Below are positions 1-5,893 of a stretch of DNA of 14,033 nucleotides, one piece after another (within the stretch, counting starts at the first letter, position 1; each line of letters begins with the position of its first letter). The DNA comes from DATKMG01 sp035541995 (GTDB taxonomy: Bacteria; Acidobacteriota; Terriglobia; Versatilivoradales; Versatilivoraceae). Location of the stretch: assembly GCA_035541995.1 (NCBI GenBank), contig DATKMG010000773.1:1-14033 (forward strand), in the 5' to 3' direction. The position numbers and the translations under genes are program-made. The notes under the pieces were generated by a model. That model did not search any database, had not been told where the DNA came from, and saw only the letters and a list, made by a program, of their open reading frames with translations.

Positions 1-14
1 CGAAGACGTCTTAT

Positions 15-67
15 GGACTCCGGTGTCGAGCGCGAGACAAAGCTCCCGCGCTCGACACCACTTTGGA
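15..67 (+). repeat. Family B palindromic repeat, copy 1
   Basis: A strong hairpin: 22-34 (GGTGTCGAGCGCG) pairs perfectly over 13 bp with 47-59, around a 12-nt loop. It is framed by GGACT at 15-19 and CTTTGG at 61-66. The same frame (GGACT, then a GGTG-containing stem, then CTTTGG) recurs at 5436-5490 and, inverted, at 5551-5605, so this is one member of a dispersed family. No coding function is suggested. It lies left of the oxidoreductase gene's 3' end and may contribute to 3' processing or termination of a transcript arriving from either side, but no U-run follows the stem. Confidence 0.75.
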
Positions 68-170
68 TTTTGACCGGAAACGATACCGCAGGAAAATCGA
101 GGCAGGATGAAGCTTAACTCAACAAGATAGAAAAGCACGACCGCCCCGCGGGACAATCGTCCCGAGCTCC

Positions 171-262
171 TATTGACCGCCTGGCATCGTCGACGCCCAG
201 GTTGGCCCATGCCGAGCTGGGGCTCGGCAGTCCCGGCTTATGTCGATTTGGAAATGTCCGAT
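171..262 (+). repeat. Family A double-hairpin repeat, copy 1 (degraded)
   Basis: The core at 181-236 has the same plan as the better copies at 2966-3060 and 9350-9445: an outer stem (181-188 with 229-236, here with mismatches), a first hairpin (189-195/200-206, loop CCCA, partly decayed) and a second perfect hairpin GCCGAGCTGGGGCTCGGC at 211-228. The second hairpin is identical to that of the 9389-9406 copy. Weak similarity extends to about 262. It lies just beyond the 3' end of the oxidoreductase gene. A separate small hairpin, CGGGAC-AATC-GTCCCG, sits at 149-164. Confidence 0.75.
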
Positions 263-283
263 CTTCAAAGTGGGGAGACCCAC

Positions 284-1678
284 TCACAAACTCCATCCCT
301 CCCGGTATGGCGGGTGGACTAAGTCATTAGCCTTTGCATTGCCGGTAAAGCGCTGGCTAGCAGTATCCCAGGAAAGCTTCTCGCCCACGCGCATGGCAAT
401 AACGCCCATCAGAACCACTTCCACCATTTTGCCAATGGCGTCGAAATTAGCGCTGGAGGCTGGACCTCCTTTGCAGGCATCAAGCCATTCCCGGTGATGC
501 TCCTTCGTTCGCGGCAGGCTCTTGGCCGGGAGCTTGTAGGCCTTCATGGCAGTTTCGGGGATCAGACGAGGCGTGCCTCCCCATCCACCACAGACTATTT
601 TCCCCTTGTCTCCAATAAACAGGATTCCATGCCCATCCCGTCCCAGCGTCCGTCCGGGCTCCAATTCTTCAGGTGTGGGAGGTTTCAGCCCTCCTTCGTA
701 CCACGTGAGTTTCACGGGTGGCATCTCACCCCGCCCAGGAAATTCAAAGTAGATCAGCGAGCCCATGGGAACTAATTCCTCACGACGGTCACACACAACG
801 GCTTCGACACTGGTAGGGTACCCCAGTTTTAAAGCCCAGAACGCCGGATCAAGATGGTGACAGGCGAAGTCGCCAATGACCCCACTGCCAAAGTCCCACC
901 AGTCTCGCCACGCCACCGGAGCATAAGTCGGATGATAAGGTCGGTAAGCGGCCGGGCCGAGCCACAGGTCCCAATTGAGCCCTGAAGGAACCGGCGGAGT
1001 CTCCGTGGGGCGCTCCGTCAACTTGCCCCAGCGGGAGGCATCTGCCCAGGCATGCACCTCGCGGATCGGGCCGATTGCTCCGTCCCAAATCCATTCGCAG
1101 GTCAGCCGTATGCCTTCGCCGCTGTGACCTTGATTGCCCATTTGAGTGGCCACTTTGGCGTTGTGGGCCGTTTCGACAACTTTTCGCGCCTCGTAGATGG
1201 AATGGCAGAGCGGCTTCTCGCAATAGACGTGTTTTCCCGACTGGAGAGCCGCCATGACGGCCACCGCATGCACATGGTCGGGTGTTGCCACCAGGACTGC
1301 ATCGATGGCCTTCTCCTTTTCCAGCATCACGCGGAAGTCGATATATTCACTGCAGCGCCTGGACTCTTGATTGTTCTTGGAGGAGGCTTCCTGAACCAGC
1401 TTCAATGCGGGGATCCGGCCTGCAGTTCCTTTATAGTAATAAGCACTATAGTCGCTCTCCTCATTCGGATCCGCGATGGCTATAATCCGGGCATCCGGCT
1501 CTTCTAGCAAGGCCTTCATGTTTTCGATGCCCTGTCCCCCTGATCCAATGATGGCGATGTTGACAGTCTCACTGGGTGGGACGAATCCCCTTCCCCCCAG
1601 CACGTACCGTGGGACAAAGCTAAAGGCTGTTCCGGCAGCAGCGGTCTTGAAAAAAGTGCGTCGGTTCGATTTTGACAT
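284..1678 (-). CDS. Twin-arginine-exported Gfo/Idh/MocA family oxidoreductase
   Basis: A 464-residue NAD(P)-dependent oxidoreductase of the Gfo/Idh/MocA family, members of which oxidise or reduce sugars, inositols and their derivatives. The N-terminus has a twin-arginine signal (RRTFFK at 6-11, then a short hydrophobic stretch), so it should be exported folded with its cofactor bound. The Rossmann glycine motif GSGGQG is at 45-50, preceded by VNIAII. The family's EKP motif, with the lysine thought to act in catalysis, is at 154-156 (YCEKPLCHS). The C-terminal half carries GDFACHHLDPAFW at 269-281, typical of the C-terminal alpha/beta domain, with a His pair in the substrate pocket. Length is normal for exported members. 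The start is supported by an AGGAG ribosome site 6 nt upstream of the ATG. The next gene upstream on the same strand is the exported hydrolase at 1939-2889, 260 nt away, so co-transcription is possible but not certain. Substrate cannot be told from sequence. Confidence 0.93.
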   Translation of the reverse strand: MSKSNRRTFFKTAAAGTAFSFVPRYVLGGRGFVPPSETVNIAIIGSGGQGIENMKALLEEPDARIIAIADPNEESDYSAYYYKGTAGRIPALKLVQEASSKNNQESRRCSEYIDFRVMLEKEKAIDAVLVATPDHVHAVAVMAALQSGKHVYCEKPLCHSIYEARKVVETAHNAKVATQMGNQGHSGEGIRLTCEWIWDGAIGPIREVHAWADASRWGKLTERPTETPPVPSGLNWDLWLGPAAYRPYHPTYAPVAWRDWWDFGSGVIGDFACHHLDPAFWALKLGYPTSVEAVVCDRREELVPMGSLIYFEFPGRGEMPPVKLTWYEGGLKPPTPEELEPGRTLGRDGHGILFIGDKGKIVCGGWGGTPRLIPETAMKAYKLPAKSLPRTKEHHREWLDACKGGPASSANFDAIGKMVEVVLMGVIAMRVGEKLSWDTASQRFTGNAKANDLVHPPYREGWSL

Positions 1679-1804
1679 AGTTCTCTCCTGCGAATGAAAA
1701 TGGGATAAACTTGCAGGCCAAGTTGCGTCGATCCATCACCGATGAAGTAGCCGCGGTGGCGAAATCGATCCTCAGTAATCCATGGTAGTATGCCCTCAAT
1801 TCAG

Positions 1805-1848
1805 CCCGAAGTCAGCCATGAAAAAGGGTCAAATGAATTGACTTCGGG
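1805..1848. repeat. Perfect 10-bp inverted repeat with 24-nt loop
   Basis: CCCGAAGTCA at 1805-1814 is the exact reverse complement of TGACTTCGGG at 1839-1848. The right arm overlaps the outer stem of the adjacent double REP (1843-1921), so the two structures exclude each other. It lies in the 260-nt gap between the two exported-enzyme genes, and would be transcribed if these form one transcript on the minus strand. The rest of the gap (1679-1804) shows nothing I can assign beyond the ribosome site of the downstream gene. Confidence 0.6.
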
Positions 1849-1921
1849 TAGGGACGGCTCGCCGAACCGTCCGCCCAAGATTAGTAATCGAGGCGCATTC
1901 GGCGAACGCACCCTACCCGGA
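1843..1921. repeat. Family C: GTAG-footed double REP (BIME-like)
   Basis: Two inverted REP-like units face each other. On the plus strand GGGTAGGG (1846-1853) leads into a hairpin with arms 1852-1860/1864-1872 and loop GCC. On the minus strand the same GGGTAGGG (complement of 1911-1918) leads into a hairpin of matching size and loop (complement of 1892-1912). The two 27-nt units are identical at 19 positions. Most differences fall in the stem as paired changes at three base pairs. The GGGTAGGG/CCCTACCC feet can also pair with each other as an outer stem, extending to TTC/GGA. A GTAG just 5' of a hairpin is the hallmark of REP elements recognised by RAYT proteins. Confidence 0.8.
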
Positions 1922-1938
1922 TCTCTGTGTCCTACTCC

Positions 1939-2889
1939 TTATTCGAAGCCGTACAACTTTGTTGCGTTGTCCACAAAGATACGATTACGGGTCGCTTCAT
2001 CAGGCACACATTCTCCCATCAGATCGATGAGAATCGCATCATCCGGCTTCTCATTTGCCTTTTCTGTCGGATGCGGCCAATCACTACCCCACACGAGACG
2101 CTCCGGGGCCTCTTTCACATAGGCCTTAGCCACAGCGACGCTGTCGGCATAGGTCGGTGAGCCGACTTTTGTATCAATATAGAAACCGGAAAGCTTCAAC
2201 CACGCTTTGTCCTTGTGTAAGAGTTCGCAGATGACAGCAAACACAGGATGGCTGATGCCCAGTGGTTCCGGAACATGACCGAGATGGTCGTAAACAATCG
2301 GGCAAGGTAAGTTGTTCCATAGGGCCTTCGCGTCTGCGATTTGGTCGGCCGAGGCATTGACCTGGACGTGCCACCCCAAGGAAGCCACGCGTTTAGAAAG
2401 GGGATCCACCCTGTCGAGCACCCTGGCTCCGCTTTGGGCCAGGTTGAAGCGAATGCCGCGCACGCCGGCCGCATGCATATGCTTTAGTTCAGCATCGGTA
2501 ACCTCGGTATTAACCACGGCGACACCACGTGTGGTGGCCAGGCCAAACGCCCCAAGTGCCTCGAGCAGCAATCGGTTGTCCACACCGTAGGTGGATGGCT
2601 GCACGATGACGTTGCGGGTGGTACCGATGCGCTTCTGGAGCAACCGGTAGTCAGCAACTGTTGCATCAGGCGGACGGAGCACCGCCTGCGGATCCACCGG
2701 ATAACGTGAGTCGTAGATATGATGGTGACAGTCTGCTGCGCCCGGAGGGACCTTTGTTTTTGGCCGTTCGGCGCCAGATGACCACTTGACGGATTGGCCT
2801 TCGGCACGAGGCACCATTCCCCTAACACCCAAGGCCAGACCTGGAAGTGCCATCAACAGGGACCTGCGCAAACAGCCTTTCTCTCTCAT
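1939..2889 (-). CDS. Exported amidohydrolase-2 / lactonase-like TIM-barrel hydrolase
   Basis: A 316-residue member of the amidohydrolase-related TIM-barrel family (amidohydro_2, COG3618 type). Characterised relatives include 2-pyrone-4,6-dicarboxylate lactonase, 4-sulfomuconolactonase and D-galactarolactone isomerase. Visible motifs, numbered from the chosen start, are DCHHHIYD at 53-60 (strand-1 metal/active-site His cluster), YDHLGH at 200-205, and WGSDWPHP at 267-274, whose Asp is the conserved general base. The N-terminus (CLRRSLLMALPGLALG) is a signal sequence with a twin-arginine look, unlike the cytoplasmic relatives. I chose the ATG at 2889 because GGAGG lies 5 nt upstream; the GTG 12 nt further up has no such site. 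It lies upstream of the exported oxidoreductase on the same strand. A lactone substrate is a family-based guess; the protein could equally act on another carboxylated ring compound. Confidence 0.87.
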   Translation of the reverse strand: MREKGCLRRSLLMALPGLALGVRGMVPRAEGQSVKWSSGAERPKTKVPPGAADCHHHIYDSRYPVDPQAVLRPPDATVADYRLLQKRIGTTRNVIVQPSTYGVDNRLLLEALGAFGLATTRGVAVVNTEVTDAELKHMHAAGVRGIRFNLAQSGARVLDRVDPLSKRVASLGWHVQVNASADQIADAKALWNNLPCPIVYDHLGHVPEPLGISHPVFAVICELLHKDKAWLKLSGFYIDTKVGSPTYADSVAVAKAYVKEAPERLVWGSDWPHPTEKANEKPDDAILIDLMGECVPDEATRNRIFVDNATKLYGFE

Positions 2890-2965
2890 CTTTGCCTCCA
2901 CGACTGCTTTCCAGCATGCAATTGGCGGAATCTACACCTATTTATTTTCCGTGTCATTAGAATCG

Positions 2966-3060
2966 AGGGACTTCCTGGGATCGCCGACGTCTACGACGGC
3001 CCTTGCCGAGCTGGGGTTCGGCGGTCCCGGGCTCCTGCCGGTTCACAACTGTCCAACCCC
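2966..3060 (+). repeat. Family A double-hairpin repeat, copy 2
   Basis: Outer stem 2974-2982 with 3023-3031, including two wobble pairs, encloses two hairpins: 2983-2989/2994-3000 (one mismatch, loop TCTA) and 3005-3011/3016-3022 (one wobble, loop TGGG). The sequence after the core (gctcctgccg, then tccaacccc) matches that after the copy at 9350-9445, so the unit is about 95 bp. It sits between the divergent hydrolase and GH97 genes, about 80 nt upstream of the hydrolase start. The remainder of this divergent region (2890-3250) must hold both promoters, but I see no clear -35/-10 pair. Confidence 0.8.
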
Positions 3061-3250
3061 TTGGGCAACTTCATGGTCCGAAGAATCTCCAAAACATGGT
3101 CGTCCTTCCGAGGCGTCTTCAATCGTACATGGCTACCACTTTTGACTGGACTAGCACAACCAGCAAGAACGGGATGATCCCTAGGTTACACTCCTTAGCT
3201 CCGGGTTGCGGTTGTAACGCAGAGATGAAATACTCTGGCAGGAAAGCATA

Positions 3251-5314
3251 ATGAGAACATTCCGGCAAATCATTCGTAGAGCCAGAGTACTGGTTCTTGC
3301 AACAATCTATACACTCGTCGCCGGACCCTGGTCGTGGCCCAACTGGGCCAGCGCCAGGAACGCATTGGGGGAAGAAGACACCGGTCATTCTCTTGTTGTT
3401 CAGTCGCCCGACGGGAACATTCGTATTGCCTTCGGATTGTACGAGAAAACAGGCAAGAAAGCCGTGCCATGTTTCGACGTTTCCTTCCGGGGGAAGATGC
3501 TGATTCATCAGGGCAGCCTGGGAATTGACCTGGCCGATGGCGGACCCCTCAATAGCCATTTCAAGATCGTCCAGATCGCCCTCGGTCAAAGTGACAAGAC
3601 CTATGCAGTCTATCCGGGGAAATCGAGTACAGCGCGTAACCATTACCGCGAAGCCCTCGTTTCCCTAAAGGAACAATCCGTGCCGCATCGGCGACTGGGT
3701 CTGATCTTTCGAGCTTACAATGACGGGGCGGCATTCCGGTATCGGTTTCCAATCCAATCCGGGTTCACAGATTTCACCATCACTGACGAGTTATCAACAT
3801 TTTCCTTCATGGGTAACCCCCAGGCTTATGCTTTGCCGCTCGGGACATTCACGACATCCTACGAGAAGTACTACCAACTCATTCCATTGAAAGATATCTC
3901 TTTCGACGCACTGCTCGGACTGCCCTTGCTTCTGGAATACCCAAACAAAATGTGGGTCGCCGTGACCGAGGCAAATCTAACCAACTATGCAGGGATGTAC
4001 CTGTCCGGTGTAGCCGGCCAGCCTGGCGTGCTCGTCAGCCGGCTTTCCCCCTGGCCGGACAATCCTCAGGTCAAGGTGAAGGCCAGGCTCCCCCACCTCT
4101 CCCCGTGGCGTGTCTTGATGATTGCCGACGATCCGGGAAGATTGATCGAATCCAACCTCATCCTGAACTTGAACGAACCTTGTGCTTTCGCCGATATCTC
4201 CTGGATCAGGCCGGGTAAGACGACGTTTCCCTGGTGGAACGGCTACGAAGTGGGGGACGCTGGTTTCCGAGGCGAGTTGAACACGCAGACTATGAAACAC
4301 TACATTGATTTCTGCGCTGAGCAGGGCATCGAGTATCACACTCTAGATGGTTTCGATCGTGCCTGGTACGGTGGCCCGATAGTTCCATATCAAGGAGCTG
4401 ACATTACCAAGAGTGTGCCAGAGATCGACCTGCCAGAGGTGCTCAGCTACGCCCGACAGAAAGGAGTGGGCTTGCGCCTGTGGATGCACTGGCAAGCAGC
4501 CAAGGCTGACATGGAAACGGCCTTCCCCATTTACGAGAGGTGGGGCATCCAAGGTGTCATGCTGGACTTCATGGATCGCGATGATCAGGAGATGGTTAAC
4601 TTCCTCTGTGAGGCCATCCGGTTGGCGGCCCAACACCACCTCACGGTGACTTTGCACGGCGTCTCCAAGCCGACGGGTCTGTGCCGAACGTACCCGAATC
4701 TGCTTACGACCGAGGCCGTGCTGAATCTGGAATACGACAAGTGGGATGCGCTGGGCGTGCCCCCGGAACATGAGGTGATCGTGCCTTTCATTCGGATGCT
4801 GGCGGGCCCACTGGATTTTCACCAAGGTTCGTTTCACCACGTACTGCTGCAAGATTATAAGCCGCGGAATATCGCACCGATGGTGAAGGGAACTCGTGCC
4901 CGTACATTGGCAAGCTATGTCGTGTTCGAAAACCATCTCCCGATGATGGCGGACTACCCGGCGGCCTATCGAGGTCAACCAGGCCTGCAGTTCTTGAGGC
5001 AGGTTCCCACGACCTGGGACGAGACGAGGGTCCTGAACGGCGCGGTCGGCAAGTACATTACTATTGCCCGAAGAAGTAGAAAGGACTGGTATGTGGGTAG
5101 CATGACTGACAGCAATCCGCGGGAGTTGACCATACCCCTCGATTTCATTGGCCCCGGAAAGTTCGTCGCCGACGTTTATGCGGATGATCTCGACTCTCCT
5201 GACCAGCCATCAAAGTTGACAATCCGGCGACTCCATGTTTCTTCCGGGGATACCCTTCGGGCCGCCTTGGCCCCGGCAGGAGGGCACGTCATCCGTTTGA
5301 CCCCGGTTCAGTAG
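3251..5314 (+). CDS. Secreted glycoside hydrolase family 97 (retaining type, alpha-galactosidase-like)
   Basis: A 687-residue GH97 enzyme, a family that removes terminal alpha-linked sugars in the periplasm. A signal peptide (MRTFRQIIRRARVLVLATIY and a following small-residue site near WASA) is followed by the N-terminal beta-sandwich (about 45-300), a TIM barrel (about 325-590, from WWNGYEVGDAGF) and a C-terminal beta domain. GH97 contains inverting alpha-glucosidases (SusB type) and retaining alpha-galactosidases. Here the barrel has VMLDFMDRDDQ with Asp439, and NLEYDKW with Glu494. Their 55-residue spacing equals that of nucleophile Asp415 and acid/base Glu470 recalled for the retaining Bacteroides enzyme BT1871, so a retaining mechanism is likely. 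The ATG has AGGA 7 nt upstream. It stands alone on the plus strand, divergent from the hydrolase, and ends 50 nt before a repeat cluster, with no U-tailed terminator visible. Exact substrate is uncertain. Confidence 0.93.
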   Translation: MRTFRQIIRRARVLVLATIYTLVAGPWSWPNWASARNALGEEDTGHSLVVQSPDGNIRIAFGLYEKTGKKAVPCFDVSFRGKMLIHQGSLGIDLADGGPLNSHFKIVQIALGQSDKTYAVYPGKSSTARNHYREALVSLKEQSVPHRRLGLIFRAYNDGAAFRYRFPIQSGFTDFTITDELSTFSFMGNPQAYALPLGTFTTSYEKYYQLIPLKDISFDALLGLPLLLEYPNKMWVAVTEANLTNYAGMYLSGVAGQPGVLVSRLSPWPDNPQVKVKARLPHLSPWRVLMIADDPGRLIESNLILNLNEPCAFADISWIRPGKTTFPWWNGYEVGDAGFRGELNTQTMKHYIDFCAEQGIEYHTLDGFDRAWYGGPIVPYQGADITKSVPEIDLPEVLSYARQKGVGLRLWMHWQAAKADMETAFPIYERWGIQGVMLDFMDRDDQEMVNFLCEAIRLAAQHHLTVTLHGVSKPTGLCRTYPNLLTTEAVLNLEYDKWDALGVPPEHEVIVPFIRMLAGPLDFHQGSFHHVLLQDYKPRNIAPMVKGTRARTLASYVVFENHLPMMADYPAAYRGQPGLQFLRQVPTTWDETRVLNGAVGKYITIARRSRKDWYVGSMTDSNPRELTIPLDFIGPGKFVADVYADDLDSPDQPSKLTIRRLHVSSGDTLRAALAPAGGHVIRLTPVQ

Positions 5315-5364
5315 TTTGGAGTTAATCGTTACTGCCGCCTGTACCGGTGCAACGCAAGAAACTT

Positions 5365-5402
5365 GGTAGCCACGGCGAGCGAGGTTAGCGAGCCGTGGGC
5401 TC
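5365..5402 (+). repeat. Family D GTAG-REP, left copy
   Basis: GTAG at 5366-5369 directly precedes the stem CCACGGC (5370-5376), which pairs with GCCGTGG (5392-5398); a bulged G lets AG/CT extend the stem. The spacer is GAGCGAGGTTAGCGA. The same unit occurs inverted at 5746-5782. GTAG at the hairpin foot is the classical REP layout. Confidence 0.75.
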
Positions 5403-5435
5403 GTGTGACCTGCATAAGGAAAGAGAAGCAAGATC

Positions 5436-5490
5436 TTTGGACTGCGGTGGCAAGCGTGGGACAGCGGTCTACGCGCGACACCGCTTTGGC
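5436..5490 (+). repeat. Family B palindromic repeat, copy 2
   Basis: Framed by GGACT (5439-5443) and CTTTGG (5484-5489). The outer stem GCGGTG (5444-5449) pairs with CACCGC (5479-5484), and the inner part closes through GCGT/ACGC and GGAC/GTC around an AGCG loop. It is about 80% similar to the inverted copy at 5551-5605 and shares its frame with the copy at 15-67. Confidence 0.75.
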
Positions 5491-5550
5491 TTCTATACCA
5501 GCTTTGAAGAAGAGAATGACCGGGAGCGGATCATGGCGGCTTTGCAGGAG

Positions 5551-5605
5551 GCGAAAGCGCCGTCTCGCGTGGGACCGCTGTCCCTCGCTCTGGCGGCGCA
5601 GTCCA
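5551..5605 (-). repeat. Family B palindromic repeat, copy 3 (inverted)
   Basis: Read on the minus strand it runs GGACT, GCGCCG, an inner GGGAC-AGCG-GTCCC hairpin, CGGCGC, CTTTCG. Where copy 2 has GTG pairing with CAC, this copy has CCG pairing with CGG, so both sides of the stem changed together. It forms the inner inverted pair of the 5365-5782 composite. Confidence 0.75.
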
Positions 5606-5724
5606 CACTCTCACTTTGTCTCCTCCTGTGACTGACCCATTGCGTGGCGGACAAGGTTACTCGTGACAAAGAAGATTTTGTCAGATTGACGCAACCGATG
5701 CACGTTAGATATGGGCAAATGGCA

Positions 5725-5886
5725 TCAGAATACCCATGGTTGAAAAGCCCACGGCTCGCAAGAGACACTCGCCGTGGCTACCACCACCTCCATGTGCAGA
5801 CTCATCTCCTCAGCCAGGTCCTGGTCCATCTGGTTCCGGCGGATGAAAAATACGACGCGCCGCCACATCCGAAGAAATTTCTCCAT
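5725..5886 (-). pseudogene. 5' stump of a second ADOP-type permease gene
   Basis: Starting at the ATG at 5886, this 53-codon frame begins MEKFLRMWRRVVFFIRR and continues MDQDLAEEM. Against the N-terminus of the intact ADOP protein just upstream (MGKLLRMWRRLMFIFRR...MDQDLAEEM) 23 of 34 residues are identical. Similarity stops at HMEV, where the GTAG foot of the inverted D repeat begins. The frame then runs through the repeat to a TGA at 5725. The remaining roughly 840 residues of a normal ADOP are absent down to the GH97 stop codon. The start sits 7 nt after the intact gene's stop, with the same TGAGGT...ATGG spacing as the padR-ADOP junction, so it was a third, translationally coupled cistron. 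The divergence shows an older paralogue, not a recent duplicate. A functional 53-residue product cannot be excluded but is unlikely. Confidence 0.83.
5746..5782 (-). repeat. Family D GTAG-REP, right copy (inverted)
   Basis: On the minus strand GTAG (complement of 5778-5781) precedes CCACGGC (complement of 5771-5777), which pairs with GCCGTGG (complement of 5749-5755). It matches the left copy at both ends (GGTAGCCACGGCGAG and GCGAGCCGTGGGCT) but differs in the loop. It overlaps the truncated ADOP frame and marks where its homology ends. Confidence 0.75.
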
Positions 5887-5893
5887 AGTTACC

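Larger units (their letters stand above)
5365..5782. mobile_element. Nested inverted-repeat composite bounded by GTAG-REPs (putative non-autonomous element)
   Basis: A 418-bp symmetrical arrangement: GTAG-REP D (+) at 5365-5402, repeat B (+) at 5436-5490, a 60-bp core, repeat B (-) at 5551-5605, and GTAG-REP D (-) at 5746-5782. Both GTAG feet face outward. The right edge coincides with the point where a second ADOP permease gene stops matching its family. There is no transposase inside, and no target-site duplication that I can recognise. It may be a mobile composite, or simply an accumulation of REPs at a deletion scar. I favour a REP composite mobilised in trans, with low certainty. Confidence 0.45.

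Noticed and set aside
1052..1507. Plus-strand frame of 151 codons opposite the oxidoreductase
   Set aside because: Antisense shadow of the Rossmann domain; no family features.
1746..1765. TAGCCGCGGTGGCGA as a fifth D-type repeat
   Set aside because: Similarity to the D foot is short and there is no pairing second arm.
4343..4978. Minus-strand frame of 211 codons opposite GH97
   Set aside because: Antisense shadow of the catalytic barrel of a confident GH97 gene.
5395..5631. 78-codon plus-strand frame across the B repeats
   Set aside because: Most of it is repeat DNA. Only the 60-bp core looks coding-like, and that is reported as a finding rather than a gene.
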